From Planomicrobium okeanokoites (GTDB lineage: Bacteria > Bacillota > Bacilli > Bacillales_A > Planococcaceae): a stretch of DNA of 64,000 bases. The stretch covers positions 1 through 64,000 of the forward strand of contig NZ_QQRS01000009.1 of NCBI RefSeq assembly GCF_003428875.1. Direction: 5' to 3'. The position numbers and the translations under genes are program-made. Shown here one piece after another: positions 43,868 through 52,474 of the stretch (positions within the stretch are counted from its first letter, which is position 1; the number at the start of each line of letters is the position of its first letter). Under the pieces are notes generated by a model. It was not told the DNA's origin and made no database searches. It saw nothing but the letters and a program-made list of their open reading frames with translations.

Positions 43868-44155
43868 TTACGCGTCTTTGCGTACAGCGATATGGCGAAT
43901 AATGTCTTCGTTAATGTTCGCAAGACGTGTAAATTCGTTGATAGCTTCAGATCCAGCGTTAGCTTTTACGATCTGGTAGAAACCTTCACGCAAATCGTTG
44001 ATCTCGTAAGCTAAACGACGTTTACCCCACTCTTTCGACTCGATGATTTCAGCACCGTTAGAAGTAAGGACTTCGTTAAAACGCTCAACTAGCGCTTTTT
44101 TCGCTTCCTCTTCAATTGAAGGCTGAATAATGTACATTAGTTCATACTCTCTCAT
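43868..44155 (-). CDS. rpsF: 30S ribosomal protein S6
   Basis: A 95-residue S6 ([67 protein letters not shown]). It heads the rpsF-ssb-rpsR operon; an AAGGAGG RBS precedes its ATG. The leader immediately upstream contains a bulged hairpin that may bind the S6:S18 complex for feedback control. Confidence 0.97.
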   Translation of the reverse strand: MREYELMYIIQPSIEEEAKKALVERFNEVLTSNGAEIIESKEWGKRRLAYEINDLREGFYQIVKANAGSEAINEFTRLANINEDIIRHIAVRKDA

Positions 44156-44177
44156 CGTGTTGTCACCTCCTTATGGA

Positions 44178-44206
44178 CTTGGGCCCTACTGATTTCAGCG
44201 GGCAAG
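44178..44206 (-). promoter_or_regulatory. Possible S6:S18-binding leader hairpin
   Basis: On minus CTTG-CCC-G-CTGA-AA-TCAG-TA-GGG-CC-CAAG forms a three-tier stem with small asymmetric bulges, about 20 bases upstream of the rpsF start and containing CCG. Autogenous S6:S18 leaders are known in many bacteria; the match is by layout only. Confidence 0.4.
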
Positions 44207-44412
44207 GAGCAAGCAATTAAAAATATTACTCACATCACTGTATTGTATCACAAATGGATCTTCCCCGCAACCGCCATTTCCTTACGAAAATCAGCTATAC
44301 TTTTCCTGGAAGCTGTGTTTAATTAGCATTAAGTCTTTCCACCTGAACAAGACCGTACTCCACGCGAATAAAACTTTTGCAACCGACTCTCACCGTTAAA
44401 GGACGTGAACCG

Positions 44413-44976
44413 ATGAAACCGTCATCCGTAATCGAGTTGAAACTTGAAGAAGTCGCGACGAAAATGCTCTGGATCAATATCTTGCTGGTTGCCGTTTTTG
44501 CTGCCGCTTATCATCTGCTAGTCGAACCGTTGGCATTCGGATTCTCTCTCCGGGGCATCCTTTACTTCATAATCGGCTATATGGTGCTGATCATTTTGCA
44601 CGAATTATTCCATTTGATCGGATTCGTCATTTTCGGCAGAGTGCCGCTCTCCTCCCTGACCTACGGCTTGGAGCTGTCGAAAGGCTATGCTTACGCCACA
44701 ACCAGTTCACCGCTGCAAAATAAAAAAATGCGCCAGGTTTTGCTGCTTCCCTTCTGGACGACCGCAGTGATTCCCACCATCATCGGCTTCTGGATACAGG
44801 ATCAGGTGCTTGTGCTGCTCGGCGCGATGCTCGCTGCCGGTGCCGCCGGCGACTTTTTCATGTACCGGGAATTGCGCAAAGAAAAAGACGAAGCCTGGAT
44901 CCTGGATGATCCGTCCCAGCCCCGTCTGCATGTATACAATGAATATCCGAATCCAAAAGAATCAGCGCATGACTGA
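44413..44976 (+). CDS. DUF3267 membrane protein (putative zincin)
   Basis: A 187-residue membrane protein with about four helices. The second helix carries H63-E64-L-F-H67 in LIILHELFHLIGFVIFG, a zinc metalloprotease motif placed within the membrane as in DUF3267/site-2-type zincins. VLLLPFWTTAVIPTIIGFW and VLLGAMLAAGAAGDFFMYREL follow, the D of GD being a candidate further ligand. The substrate is unknown. The ATG at 44413 has AAAGGACG upstream; the longer frame would use a TTG. It is the only plus-strand gene between rpmH and rlmH, so it is an insertion relative to the conserved minus-strand cluster. Confidence 0.8.
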   Translation: MKPSSVIELKLEEVATKMLWINILLVAVFAAAYHLLVEPLAFGFSLRGILYFIIGYMVLIILHELFHLIGFVIFGRVPLSSLTYGLELSKGYAYATTSSPLQNKKMRQVLLLPFWTTAVIPTIIGFWIQDQVLVLLGAMLAAGAAGDFFMYRELRKEKDEAWILDDPSQPRLHVYNEYPNPKESAHD

Positions 44977-45070
44977 TGCTTCGGGATCTACTTAAAATAT
45001 AAAAAAACATTTATTAAAATGGTAACTTTTAAAGCTTTGGAAACTTCCGCTTTATAGAAACCTTCTAAAA

Positions 45071-45203
45071 GATATGGAGCAAAACAGTGAAGACTCTATA
45101 GGGAGTAAGCGAAGTGCTGAGATCCACTCGGGCGAAGAGCAGGAAGCCCGAGTTAGCTCAGCGCAAGCCCCCAGGAAAGCGAAACTGTTTTGCGGAATAT
45201 CGA
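45071..45203 (+). repeat. Structured intergenic repeat, copy C
   Basis: A compact member: GATATGGAGCAAAACAGTGAAGACTC, then GGGAGTAAGCGAAGTGCTGAGATCCACTCGGGCGAAG, CCCGAGTTAGCTCAGCGCAAGCCCCCAGG, and the end GCGAAACTGTTTTGCGGAATATCG. The terminal GCAAAACAG/CTGTTTTGC and the CTGAGATCCACTCGGG/CCCGAGTTAGCTCAG arms pair. Confidence 0.75.
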
Positions 45204-45229
45204 TTAGTTAAGACTTAATTCCTTCAATA

Positions 45230-45604
45230 CTAGACGTAAACAATCTCCCAATTCCCGCTCGAAATCTTCGTTTTCAACAAGCTCTTATCTTTTGCCAGAT
45301 AAACCGTCGCTTCCAGCACTTCGCCGTTGACTTCAACTGGAATCACCGATTTTTCGTAAAGATCGGTCGCTTCGTCCCCTGTGCAATCCTCCAGGAAATC
45401 GAGTGCCGGCCACAGCACTTCCGGAATTTCGTAAACTTCGCCGTGGATTTGGTCCGTCCCTTCCAGGCTCATTGCCGGATAGCCGAGACCTGTATCGTAA
45501 AGTGAACCTGTGGCAACTGCCTGCTCAGCTTTCAAAGACGCTTCTTCCAGATAGAAATGGTATTTTCCACCTGTTTTTAATGTTCCGTATACAAATAACA
45601 ACAT
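45230..45604 (-). CDS. Gamma-glutamylcyclotransferase family protein
   Basis: A 124-residue protein with the GGCT/AIG2-like beta-barrel. MLLFVYGTLKTGGKYHFYLEEA holds the YGTL signature, and IHGEVYEIPEVLWPALDFLEDC has the glutamate expected for gamma-glutamylamine or gamma-glutamyl substrate cleavage. The ATG at 45604 has GGGAGGG seven to eight bases upstream; the 14-residue longer reading lacks an RBS. It is preceded by the ychF terminator, so it is probably expressed on its own. Confidence 0.85.
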   Translation of the reverse strand: MLLFVYGTLKTGGKYHFYLEEASLKAEQAVATGSLYDTGLGYPAMSLEGTDQIHGEVYEIPEVLWPALDFLEDCTGDEATDLYEKSVIPVEVNGEVLEATVYLAKDKSLLKTKISSGNWEIVYV

Positions 45605-45624
45605 GTTTTTTCCCTCCCAAATTA

Positions 45625-45654
45625 AAAACCGGATGCAAATAGGCATCCGGTTTG
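45625..45654. terminator. ychF terminator
   Basis: AAACCGGATGC pairs with GCATCCGGTTT around AAATAG between ychF and the cyclotransferase gene, with A-rich DNA giving a U-tract on minus. Confidence 0.75.
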
Positions 45655-45724
45655 GTTTATTATTCCTGACTCGGTATGTCGCCCTAGTTATTCTTGAATT
45701 GTATCCATGGCAACATCCAACGTC

Positions 45725-46825
45725 TTACACATTAAATCTGAACAACATAACGTCGCCGTCTTTGACAAGATATTCCTTGCCTTCCTGGCGAACCTTCCCT
45801 GCTTCTTTTGCGGCAGCCATCGAACCGGCTTCCACTAAATCTTCATACGCCACTGTTTCTGCGCGAATAAAACCGCGTTCGAAATCGGAGTGGATGATAC
45901 CGGCACATTGCGGTGCTTTCATTCCTTTTTTGAATGTCCAGGCACGAACTTCCTGCACGCCGGCAGTAAAGTATGTAGCCAGTCCAAGCAAACTGTACGA
46001 TGCTTTGACCAGTTGATCCAAGCCCGATTCTTCAATGCCAAGTTCTTCAAGGAACATTTCTTTTTCCTCGTCTTCCAGCTCAGCCATTTCTTCCTCGATT
46101 TTCGCACAGACAACGATGACATCCGAATTGTCTTCCGCCGCATACTCACGCACTTTTTGTACATAAGGGTTGCTGTCAGCTTCGGCAATTTCATCTTCAG
46201 ACACGTTGGCAACATAAAGCATAGGCTTTAACGTCAATAAATTCAAGTTTTTTGCAATGCGCATTTCATCATCAGTGAAATCGATGGAGCGGGCAAGCTT
46301 TCCAGCTTCGAATGCTTCACGCAATTTGAAAAGAACCGGCTCTTCAGCAACAGCCTCTTTATCTCTTTGCTTCACAAGTTTCGCTGCGCGCGCAATTCTC
46401 TTTTCAATGCTTTCCATATCAGCCAGGATCAATTCGAGATTGATGACTTCAATATCAGAAACCGGGTCTACATTCCCCGATACGTGTGTAATGTTGTCAT
46501 CTGCAAAACAGCGTACAACCTGACAGATGGCATCAACTTCACGGATATGGGAAAGGAATTTATTTCCAAGCCCTTCTCCTTTGCTGGCGCCTTTGACGAT
46601 GCCGGCGATATCAGTAAACTCAAATGCAGTCGGTATGGTTTTCTTCGGTACGACTAATTCAGTCAGTTTGTCCAAGCGCTCATCCGGAACTTCTACAATC
46701 CCGACGTTTGGATCTATTGTACAGAACGGGTAGTTTGCCGCTTCCGCGCCCGCTTTTGTTATGGCGTTAAATAATGTGGATTTCCCTACGTTTGGTAATC
46801 CTACAATCCCTGCAGTTAATGCCAA
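45725..46825 (-). CDS. ychF: YchF ribosome-associated ATPase
   Basis: A 366-residue OBG-family P-loop protein that prefers ATP and acts at the ribosome in stress responses. TAGIVGLPNVGKSTLFNAITKAGAEAANYPFCTIDPNVGIV, the altered G4 ANVSEDE region, and the C-terminal TGS domain with RAWTFKKGMKAPQCAGIIHSDFERGFIRAE are diagnostic. The start is TTG at 46825 (LALTAGIV, matching the usual MALTAGIV), with AAAGGT upstream; an in-frame GTG at 46834 is less likely. It follows DUF951 and mscS, as in other Bacilli. Confidence 0.95.
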   Translation of the reverse strand: MALTAGIVGLPNVGKSTLFNAITKAGAEAANYPFCTIDPNVGIVEVPDERLDKLTELVVPKKTIPTAFEFTDIAGIVKGASKGEGLGNKFLSHIREVDAICQVVRCFADDNITHVSGNVDPVSDIEVINLELILADMESIEKRIARAAKLVKQRDKEAVAEEPVLFKLREAFEAGKLARSIDFTDDEMRIAKNLNLLTLKPMLYVANVSEDEIAEADSNPYVQKVREYAAEDNSDVIVVCAKIEEEMAELEDEEKEMFLEELGIEESGLDQLVKASYSLLGLATYFTAGVQEVRAWTFKKGMKAPQCAGIIHSDFERGFIRAETVAYEDLVEAGSMAAAKEAGKVRQEGKEYLVKDGDVMLFRFNV

Positions 46826-46912
46826 AGGATTCACGACCTTTCTTCTTTGAAAAACGATTTATTTTTATACAGCCATTCTATTATAGGAACAGAATACTGA
46901 AATGTCCATTAA

Positions 46913-47119
46913 TCATTCCGCTTCTGTTTCTGCCTTCACAAGCACTTTTTTCATTTTTTTGTTGAATTCCACTCTTGGAATCATGACACTATGCTGGCAT
47001 CCTTCGCATTTGATGCGGATATCGGCGCCCATCCGAATAATTTTCCAGGCATTCGCGCCGCAAGGATGCCCTTTCTTCATTTCGACGACATCATTCAAAC
47101 CGAATTCCTTCATTTCCAT
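46913..47119 (-). CDS. DUF951 family protein
   Basis: A 68-residue protein (MEMKEFGLNDVVEMKKGHPCGANAWKIIRMGADIRIKCEGCQHSVMIPRVEFNKKMKKVLV) of the DUF951 family found between mscS and ychF in Firmicutes. The P-C-G and C-x-x-C cysteines could bind zinc, and the fold is small and beta-rich. Function unknown. The ATG at 47119 has GGAAGGAG eight bases upstream; the longer reading starts before this RBS. Confidence 0.88.
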   Translation of the reverse strand: MEMKEFGLNDVVEMKKGHPCGANAWKIIRMGADIRIKCEGCQHSVMIPRVEFNKKMKKVLVKAETEAE

Positions 47120-47172
47120 CGCCCATTCTCCTTCCAAATCAAGTGACACCAAAAATCCGATCTACCCACGCT

Positions 47173-48093
47173 TCACTTCTTGGCAATAGCAGCCGAATTC
47201 GAAGCTTCCGGCGACCGCTGCATCATCACCATGCGAGGATAAGGAATTTCAACCCCACGCTTATCGAGGAATTCCTTCAAATCACGGCGCATGCTTCTGG
47301 CAATTGCAAAATGCTGCATCGGCAGCGTTTCCGCTGTAATCCGCATGACCACTTCAGTGGTCGTCAAATTCTGCACCCCCAGCAATTCAGCCGGTTTGAT
47401 GATCTGTTCGTAACGGTCCTGCAAAGTTTCAAGAAACTCTGCGATGAGATTCTCCACTCTCGCAATATCCGATTCGTAGGAAATATTGACATCCACTACA
47501 GCAATCGAATTATGGATGGAAAAGTTGACAACGTCTGTAACATTGCCATTCGGGAAGATGAATAACTCCCCTGTCCATGCTTTCACTTTCGTCGTCCGCA
47601 AACCGATTTCTTCCACCGTTCCCTCGGCTTGGCCGATACGCACGTAATCCCCGACCGAGAACTGGTCTTCAAAAATGATGAAGAATCCGGTGATAATATC
47701 GCGCACCAGGTTCTGTGCGCCGAAACCGATGGCGAGACCCAACACACCGGCACCGGCGATCAATCCGGTGATGTCTATTGTAAATGCCGACAAGACCGCT
47801 ATAATAGCCACAAAATATACAACATAAGCTACGATATTCTCCAGCAATTTCGATAATGTCTGCTGGCGCCGTTCGTTGTACTTCAACGGACCGCGGATCC
47901 TCACAGAGAAGGTCTTCCTGATAACAACCCTCGCGACAATAACGACAATGTATGCGGCCAATAAGATGAAAATCACTTTCAGGAATACAACCCCGATACC
48001 AATCCACATTTTTTCATCGGTCAGCATATCAACGGCTGTCTGATAAAGGCTTTCTATAGTCAATCCTGCATCGCTGTCTAAACCTAAACTCAT
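47173..48093 (-). CDS. Small-conductance mechanosensitive channel (MscS family)
   Basis: A 306-residue channel protein. Three membrane helices include the pore-lining TM3 in VVYFVAIIAVLSAFTIDITGLIAGAGVLGLAIGFGAQNLVRDIITGFFIIFEDQF (G/A-rich), followed by the MscS beta domain with VGDYVRIGQAEGTVEEIGLRTTKVKAWTGELFIFPNG. It releases solutes under hypo-osmotic shock. The ATG at 48093 has AAGGAAG eight bases upstream and is preferred over the GTG at 48102. It lies between DUF554 and DUF951 genes. Confidence 0.93.
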   Translation of the reverse strand: MSLGLDSDAGLTIESLYQTAVDMLTDEKMWIGIGVVFLKVIFILLAAYIVVIVARVVIRKTFSVRIRGPLKYNERRQQTLSKLLENIVAYVVYFVAIIAVLSAFTIDITGLIAGAGVLGLAIGFGAQNLVRDIITGFFIIFEDQFSVGDYVRIGQAEGTVEEIGLRTTKVKAWTGELFIFPNGNVTDVVNFSIHNSIAVVDVNISYESDIARVENLIAEFLETLQDRYEQIIKPAELLGVQNLTTTEVVMRITAETLPMQHFAIARSMRRDLKEFLDKRGVEIPYPRMVMMQRSPEASNSAAIAKK

Positions 48094-48106
48094 TTCGTTC
48101 ACTTCC

Positions 48107-48823
48107 TTAAGGCATTAAATTGAATTGATAAATCACCGTGACTGCCAATGCAACAACTAAAATACCTGGCAATAAATTCGCCACTCTAATTTTTGTAATG
48201 CCCATCAAGTTCAAACCGATGGCAACGATCATTACGCCGCCGGTCGCCGACATTTCAGCGATAAACAGATCCAGCGCCGCTTCCGGAACCATCAAACTGA
48301 TCTGCGTCGCAAAAAGCGCAATCAATCCCTGGTATACAAACACCGGAGCTGCGGATATCAAGACTCCTATGCCAAGCGTCGACGCTAGAATAATCGATGT
48401 AAATCCATCTATGATCCCCTTGGAAATCAGGACTCCATGTTCATTGCTCAGCCCGCTTTCCAGCGCGCCAATTACCCCCATCGCTCCAATGAGAAATATC
48501 AAAGTAGCGGTTACGAACCCCTGTGCGATGCTCCCTTTGCTTTCCTTCGCGCCGAGTTTCCTTTCAATCCAGTGGCCGAATCGATTTAATTTCTGATCAA
48601 GATCCGCCCATTCACCTATCACTGTACCCAGTACCAAACTGATGATGACGATGACAAAATTCGTGCTTCCGAATCCCATTTGCAAACCCAGCACAACGAC
48701 AGCAAGTCCGATGGCATACATCACTGTCTCTTTCATCTTTTCCGGAATATTTCGAAGAGCTCTGCCGATAAGGGTTCCCACAATTATTAATGCTGCGTTT
48801 ATCAATGTCCCCAAGAGAACCAT
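48107..48823 (-). CDS. DUF554 membrane protein
   Basis: A 238-residue integral membrane protein of the DUF554 (YdfK/YqgA-like) family with about seven helices. MVLLGTLINAALIIVGTLIGRALRNIPEKMKETVMYAIGLAVVVLGLQMGF is the diagnostic start, and GGVMIVAIGLNLMGITKIRVANLLPGILVV the ending. Its transport role is undetermined. RBS AAGGAGC precedes the ATG; mscS begins 13 bases after its stop, so they are cotranscribed. Confidence 0.9.
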   Translation of the reverse strand: MVLLGTLINAALIIVGTLIGRALRNIPEKMKETVMYAIGLAVVVLGLQMGFGSTNFVIVIISLVLGTVIGEWADLDQKLNRFGHWIERKLGAKESKGSIAQGFVTATLIFLIGAMGVIGALESGLSNEHGVLISKGIIDGFTSIILASTLGIGVLISAAPVFVYQGLIALFATQISLMVPEAALDLFIAEMSATGGVMIVAIGLNLMGITKIRVANLLPGILVVALAVTVIYQFNLMP

Positions 48824-48908
48824 TCATCCAGCTCCTTCCCCCACACTTTATAGCTCCAGCACATAAACAGAACCTATTCCCCATTATTGGAGAATAGGCA
48901 CCGTCTCA

Positions 48909-49742
48909 TTAATTCAAAAGTTCCAAAATCCGTTCCAGATCTTCTTCCGAGAAAAACTCAATTTCAATTTTCCCTTTATTCTTGTTCTTCTTGATTTGCA
49001 CATTCGTTCCGAAGCGGTCACGAAGTTCGGATTGTTTTTCTTCTATAAAGATATCTTTCTTTTTTTCGATTGTTTCACGTGGAACATCTTCGTTCATCCG
49101 CTGGACCAGATTTTCAAGCTGGCGGACGTTCAAATTGTCTTTAACGACTTTTTCTGCTACATCCGGAATGCTCTTCTTCGCACGCAGTCCAAGCAGCGTC
49201 CGTCCGTGCCCCATCGATAATTTCTTATCTGAGATCAATTGGCGGACATCTTTCGGCAACGCCAATAAACGCACGTGATTGGCAATATGCGGGCGGCTTT
49301 TCCCTAAACGAAACGCGAGCTGTTCCTGGGTCAAATTTAATGCTTCCATTAATTTCTGATAGGCTTCAGCTTCTTCAATTGGGGTTAAGTCTTCCCGTTG
49401 AAGGTTTTCTAATATAGCAAGTTCCATCATTTGCTGATCAGTCAACTCTTTGACGATTGCTGGAATTTCATCCAGTTTTGATAATTTAGCTGCCCGGAAA
49501 CGTCGTTCCCCGACCACCAATTCGAAACTTTTACCCGCTTTTCTTACGACAACCGGTTGCAGGATGCCATGTTCTTTGATCGATTCCGCCAATTCATTCA
49601 AGGCGGCATCGTCGAAAATTTTACGCGGCTGATAAGGGTTCGCTTTTATATCAGATACACTGATTTGACTGACCGTTTCATTTGTCGTTAAGTTCTCGCC
49701 TGGAAACAAGGCGTTGATGCCTTTGCCTAATCCTTTAGCCAT
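48909..49742 (-). CDS. parB: Chromosome partitioning protein ParB (Spo0J)
   Basis: A 277-residue CTP-dependent DNA clamp. The N-terminal ISVSDIKANPYQPRKIFDDAALNELAESIKEHGILQPVVVRK and GERRFRAAKL (CTP-binding), the central HTH with LTQEQLAFRLGKSRPHIANHVRLLALP that binds parS, and the C-terminal dimer domain are all present. It loads SMC and segregates origins. The start codon overlaps parA by eight bases. A parS site lies in its own coding region. Confidence 0.97.
   Translation of the reverse strand: MAKGLGKGINALFPGENLTTNETVSQISVSDIKANPYQPRKIFDDAALNELAESIKEHGILQPVVVRKAGKSFELVVGERRFRAAKLSKLDEIPAIVKELTDQQMMELAILENLQREDLTPIEEAEAYQKLMEALNLTQEQLAFRLGKSRPHIANHVRLLALPKDVRQLISDKKLSMGHGRTLLGLRAKKSIPDVAEKVVKDNLNVRQLENLVQRMNEDVPRETIEKKKDIFIEEKQSELRDRFGTNVQIKKNKNKGKIEIEFFSEEDLERILELLN
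49071..49086. promoter_or_regulatory. parS: parS site in parB
   Basis: TGTTTCACGTGGAACA matches the parS consensus at 15 of 16 positions and lies within parB, as in B. subtilis spo0J. Confidence 0.9.
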
Positions 49743-50496
49743 TACGAATCACTTCCCTCGCCAATTCTAAGTACATTTCCGCGCCTCTGGATTTTGCATC
49801 GTAGATGATGATCGGTTCACCATGGCTCGGAGCTTCGCTCAAGCGCACATTCCGCGGAATGATGGTCCGGTAAACTTTGTCCTGGAAATATTTCTTCACT
49901 TCTTCGATGACCTGGATACCCAGATTCGTACGGGCATCAAGCATCGTCAATAACACACCGTCAATCTGCAAATCATGGTTCAAATGCTTTTGGACCAGAC
50001 GGATCGTGCTTAATAATTGGCTCAAACCTTCAAGTGCGTAATACTCACATTGCACTGGAATGATAATGGCATCGGACGCAGTCAGGGAATTGATCGTCAA
50101 TAAGCCAAGCGATGGCGGACAGTCGATGATGATGTAATCGTACATCTCCTTGACTTCTTCAAGCGCATTTTTCAAACGGACTTCACGGGACATTGTGGAT
50201 ACCAATTCTATTTCAGCACCCGCCAGGGAAATCGTGGCCGGCACCACATGAAGATTTTCAACTTTCGTTTCCATGATCGTATCTTTGATATCGACGTCAT
50301 CGATCATGACTTCATAGATGCATTGGTCGACGTCCCCTTTATTGACGCCTACCCCACTGGTTGCGTTCCCTTGCGGATCTATATCTATTAAAAGAACTTT
50401 TTTGCCCAAGTATGCAAGGCAGGCACTCAAGTTCACTGAAGATGTTGTTTTTCCTACGCCGCCTTTCTGATTGGCGATCGCAATTGTTCTACCCAC
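49735..50496 (-). CDS. parA: ParA/Soj ATPase
   Basis: A 253-residue Walker-type ATPase. IAIANQKGGVGKTTSSVNL is the deviant Walker A (signature lysine in KGGVGKT), and IIIDCPPSLG the Walker B region. It partners ParB and regulates DnaA in Bacilli. The start is GTG at 50496 and the gene overlaps parB. The noc terminator lies upstream, so parA-parB has its own promoter in 50497-50650. Confidence 0.96.
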   Translation of the reverse strand: MGRTIAIANQKGGVGKTTSSVNLSACLAYLGKKVLLIDIDPQGNATSGVGVNKGDVDQCIYEVMIDDVDIKDTIMETKVENLHVVPATISLAGAEIELVSTMSREVRLKNALEEVKEMYDYIIIDCPPSLGLLTINSLTASDAIIIPVQCEYYALEGLSQLLSTIRLVQKHLNHDLQIDGVLLTMLDARTNLGIQVIEEVKKYFQDKVYRTIIPRNVRLSEAPSHGEPIIIYDAKSRGAEMYLELAREVIRNG

Positions 50497-50619
50497 ACCT
50501 GCACCAACTTTCTTTATGCTCTTCTCATTTTTTTACGGGAAACAGAGCTTGCGCATTTGTTTCCACCCCCGTCCCCCTATTGTATCAAAATATTTCTACA
50601 GTAGGATTACAAAGCTATT

Positions 50620-50654
50620 AAAAAAAGCCTTTCCCTCGCAGGAAAGAGCTTTTA
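50620..50654 (-). terminator. noc terminator
   Basis: On minus AAAGCTCTTTCC and GGAAAGGCTTT pair around TGCGAG, followed by seven Ts, at the noc stop codon. Confidence 0.75.
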
Positions 50655-51512
50655 TGATTTTTTCTTCGGTATTTTCACGGTTATCTGGTAGTAATCATCA
50701 TGCTCTTCCTCTTCAGAAGAAACATCAATCCCGCTTTTGGTCACCATCGTCAGCGATTGCTTGATCGTATTCATCGCAATCCGGACATCACGGCTGAACG
50801 CTTTGCGTTTCGGCTTCGCTTTCTTCGGCTCTGTAGACAGATGGTTTTTCACTTTCAACTCCAATTGCTTCACATTCAAGTTCTGCTCAACCGCTTCATT
50901 GAAGAACTTCAGCTGTACAGCAGGATCCTTCAATTGCAGCAGCACCCGCGCATGGCGTTCCGTGATTACCCGGTCCAATAAAGCCTGCTGCAGTTCTTCA
51001 GGCAATTTCAGCAAGCGCAGTTTGTTGGACACAGTGGACTGCCCTTTACCCAAACGCTGGGCTAAGGCTTCCTGTGTAATATCATGGATTTCCAGGAGAT
51101 TCTGATAGGCATTAGCTTCCTCAATCGCAGTAAGCTCTTCGCGCTGCAAATTCTCTATTAAAGCAATGGACGCTGTTTCTTTGTCGTTCAATTGACGGAC
51201 GATGGCCGGAACTTCTTCCCAGCCCAAAGATTTCATTGCCCGGTAACGCCGCTCCCCTGCAATGATTTCATAATTATCATCTTCATCTACACGGACGACA
51301 ATCGGTTGAATGACGCCGTGCATATGAATGGTCCGTGCCAATTCTTCGATCTTTTCTTCATCAAAGATCGTTCTTGGCTGGAACTTATTCGCAATTACTT
51401 TATCAATCGGCAGTTTAACAACTTCTTCAGAAGCTTCACTTACCGGTTTTTCAACAACTTCTGTCTCTTCTTTATCTCCGCCCCCGAAGAAACGTGAAAA
51501 AGGACTTTTCAT
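50652..51512 (-). CDS. noc: Nucleoid occlusion protein Noc
   Basis: A 286-residue ParB paralogue that binds ATTTCCCGGGAAAT sites and the membrane and prevents Z-ring assembly over DNA. The N-terminal [16 protein letters not shown] forms the amphipathic membrane-targeting helix typical of Noc; [24 protein letters not shown] is the CTP domain, and [51 protein letters not shown] the HTH. The ATG at 51512 has AAGGTGG nine bases upstream. A perfect Noc site lies upstream of walR. Confidence 0.95.
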   Translation of the reverse strand: MKSPFSRFFGGGDKEETEVVEKPVSEASEEVVKLPIDKVIANKFQPRTIFDEEKIEELARTIHMHGVIQPIVVRVDEDDNYEIIAGERRYRAMKSLGWEEVPAIVRQLNDKETASIALIENLQREELTAIEEANAYQNLLEIHDITQEALAQRLGKGQSTVSNKLRLLKLPEELQQALLDRVITERHARVLLQLKDPAVQLKFFNEAVEQNLNVKQLELKVKNHLSTEPKKAKPKRKAFSRDVRIAMNTIKQSLTMVTKSGIDVSSEEEEHDDYYQITVKIPKKKS

Positions 51513-51586
51513 CCTCAAGCACCACCTTTTTAAAGCTCACTTGTACACAATTCGCTGTTTTCTGATCCAATACCTGCTTTTGTCAA

Positions 51587-51602
51587 TGTTTCACGTGAAA
51601 CA
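51587..51602. promoter_or_regulatory. parS: parS site between noc and rsmG
   Basis: TGTTTCACGTGAAACA is a perfect 16-bp match to the parS consensus, about 7 kb from dnaA. Confidence 0.95.
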
Positions 51603-51617
51603 TTCATTTTCGCCTTT

Positions 51618-52331
51618 TCAGGAAATAGGCGATTTATTTGGTACACCCGGTTTTCTTGGGTATTTTTTTGGTGTTTCCTTGAATTTGCGGAACACTTGGA
51701 TATAACGTTCGCTTTCTTCGATCGGCAAGGTGAAAGCATGTACGTCTTCCAGTTTCACGCCGAGTTTTTCAAGCGCCGGCTTGGCGTCTTTCAGCTCATC
51801 CGGCGCAGAAGCTGCTTTCATTGCCGCAAATATTCCGCCATTTTTCACCAGTGGCACACATAATTCAGCTAATACAGACAATCTTGCAACGGCTCTGGCT
51901 GTCACAAGGTCATAGCTTGCACGGTGCAGGGACTGGCCGAAATCTTCAGCGCGGGCATGGACAAATTCAACATGGTCCAATTCCAATTTATCACTTAGAT
52001 GATTGAGGAAATTTATGCGTTTATTCAATGAATCCACTATCGTCACCTGAATATGAGGAAAACAGATTTTCAATGGAATGCTTGGAAAACCGGCTCCCGC
52101 TCCTACGTCACAGACTTTCAGCGGCTTCGTGAAATCCAAGTAAAACGCGGCTGTTATGGAGTCGTAGAAATGCTTCAGGTAAACAGATGGCTGATCCGTG
52201 ATGGCTGTCAAATTCATCTTTTCGTTCCATTCAACCAATTCTTGATAATAGGTGCTGAACTGACTTAACTGCCGGTCGTTCAGTTCAATTCCTTTTTCAC
52301 TGAGGGCGTCTTTAAATTGCTGTTCATTCAA
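51618..52331 (-). CDS. rsmG: 16S rRNA (guanine527-N7)-methyltransferase RsmG
   Basis: A 237-residue SAM methyltransferase (GidB) modifying G527 of 16S rRNA; loss gives low-level streptomycin resistance. [37 protein letters not shown] is the SAM motif, and [13 protein letters not shown] and [18 protein letters not shown] follow. The start is TTG at 52331, with AGGGAGGAAG upstream. The mnmG terminator lies between it and mnmG, so it needs read-through or its own promoter. Confidence 0.96.
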   Translation of the reverse strand: MNEQQFKDALSEKGIELNDRQLSQFSTYYQELVEWNEKMNLTAITDQPSVYLKHFYDSITAAFYLDFTKPLKVCDVGAGAGFPSIPLKICFPHIQVTIVDSLNKRINFLNHLSDKLELDHVEFVHARAEDFGQSLHRASYDLVTARAVARLSVLAELCVPLVKNGGIFAAMKAASAPDELKDAKPALEKLGVKLEDVHAFTLPIEESERYIQVFRKFKETPKKYPRKPGVPNKSPIS

Positions 52332-52384
52332 TTCGCTTCTTCCTCCCTCTTTTTGTTCAACTTTCGCGTACTTGTATCAATATG

Positions 52385-52413
52385 TAAAAAGGGCTGGTGT
52401 ATCCCAGCCCTTT
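52385..52413 (-). terminator. mnmG terminator
   Basis: AAAAGGGCTGG pairs with CCAGCCCTTTT around TGTATC (11 bp, perfect), with T-rich DNA on the minus side. Confidence 0.8.
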
Positions 52414-52474
52414 TAATCGGCTTTTGTTTAATTATTAGTTAAAGGTCCAAAAGCTATTATTTTCTCTACCTGGA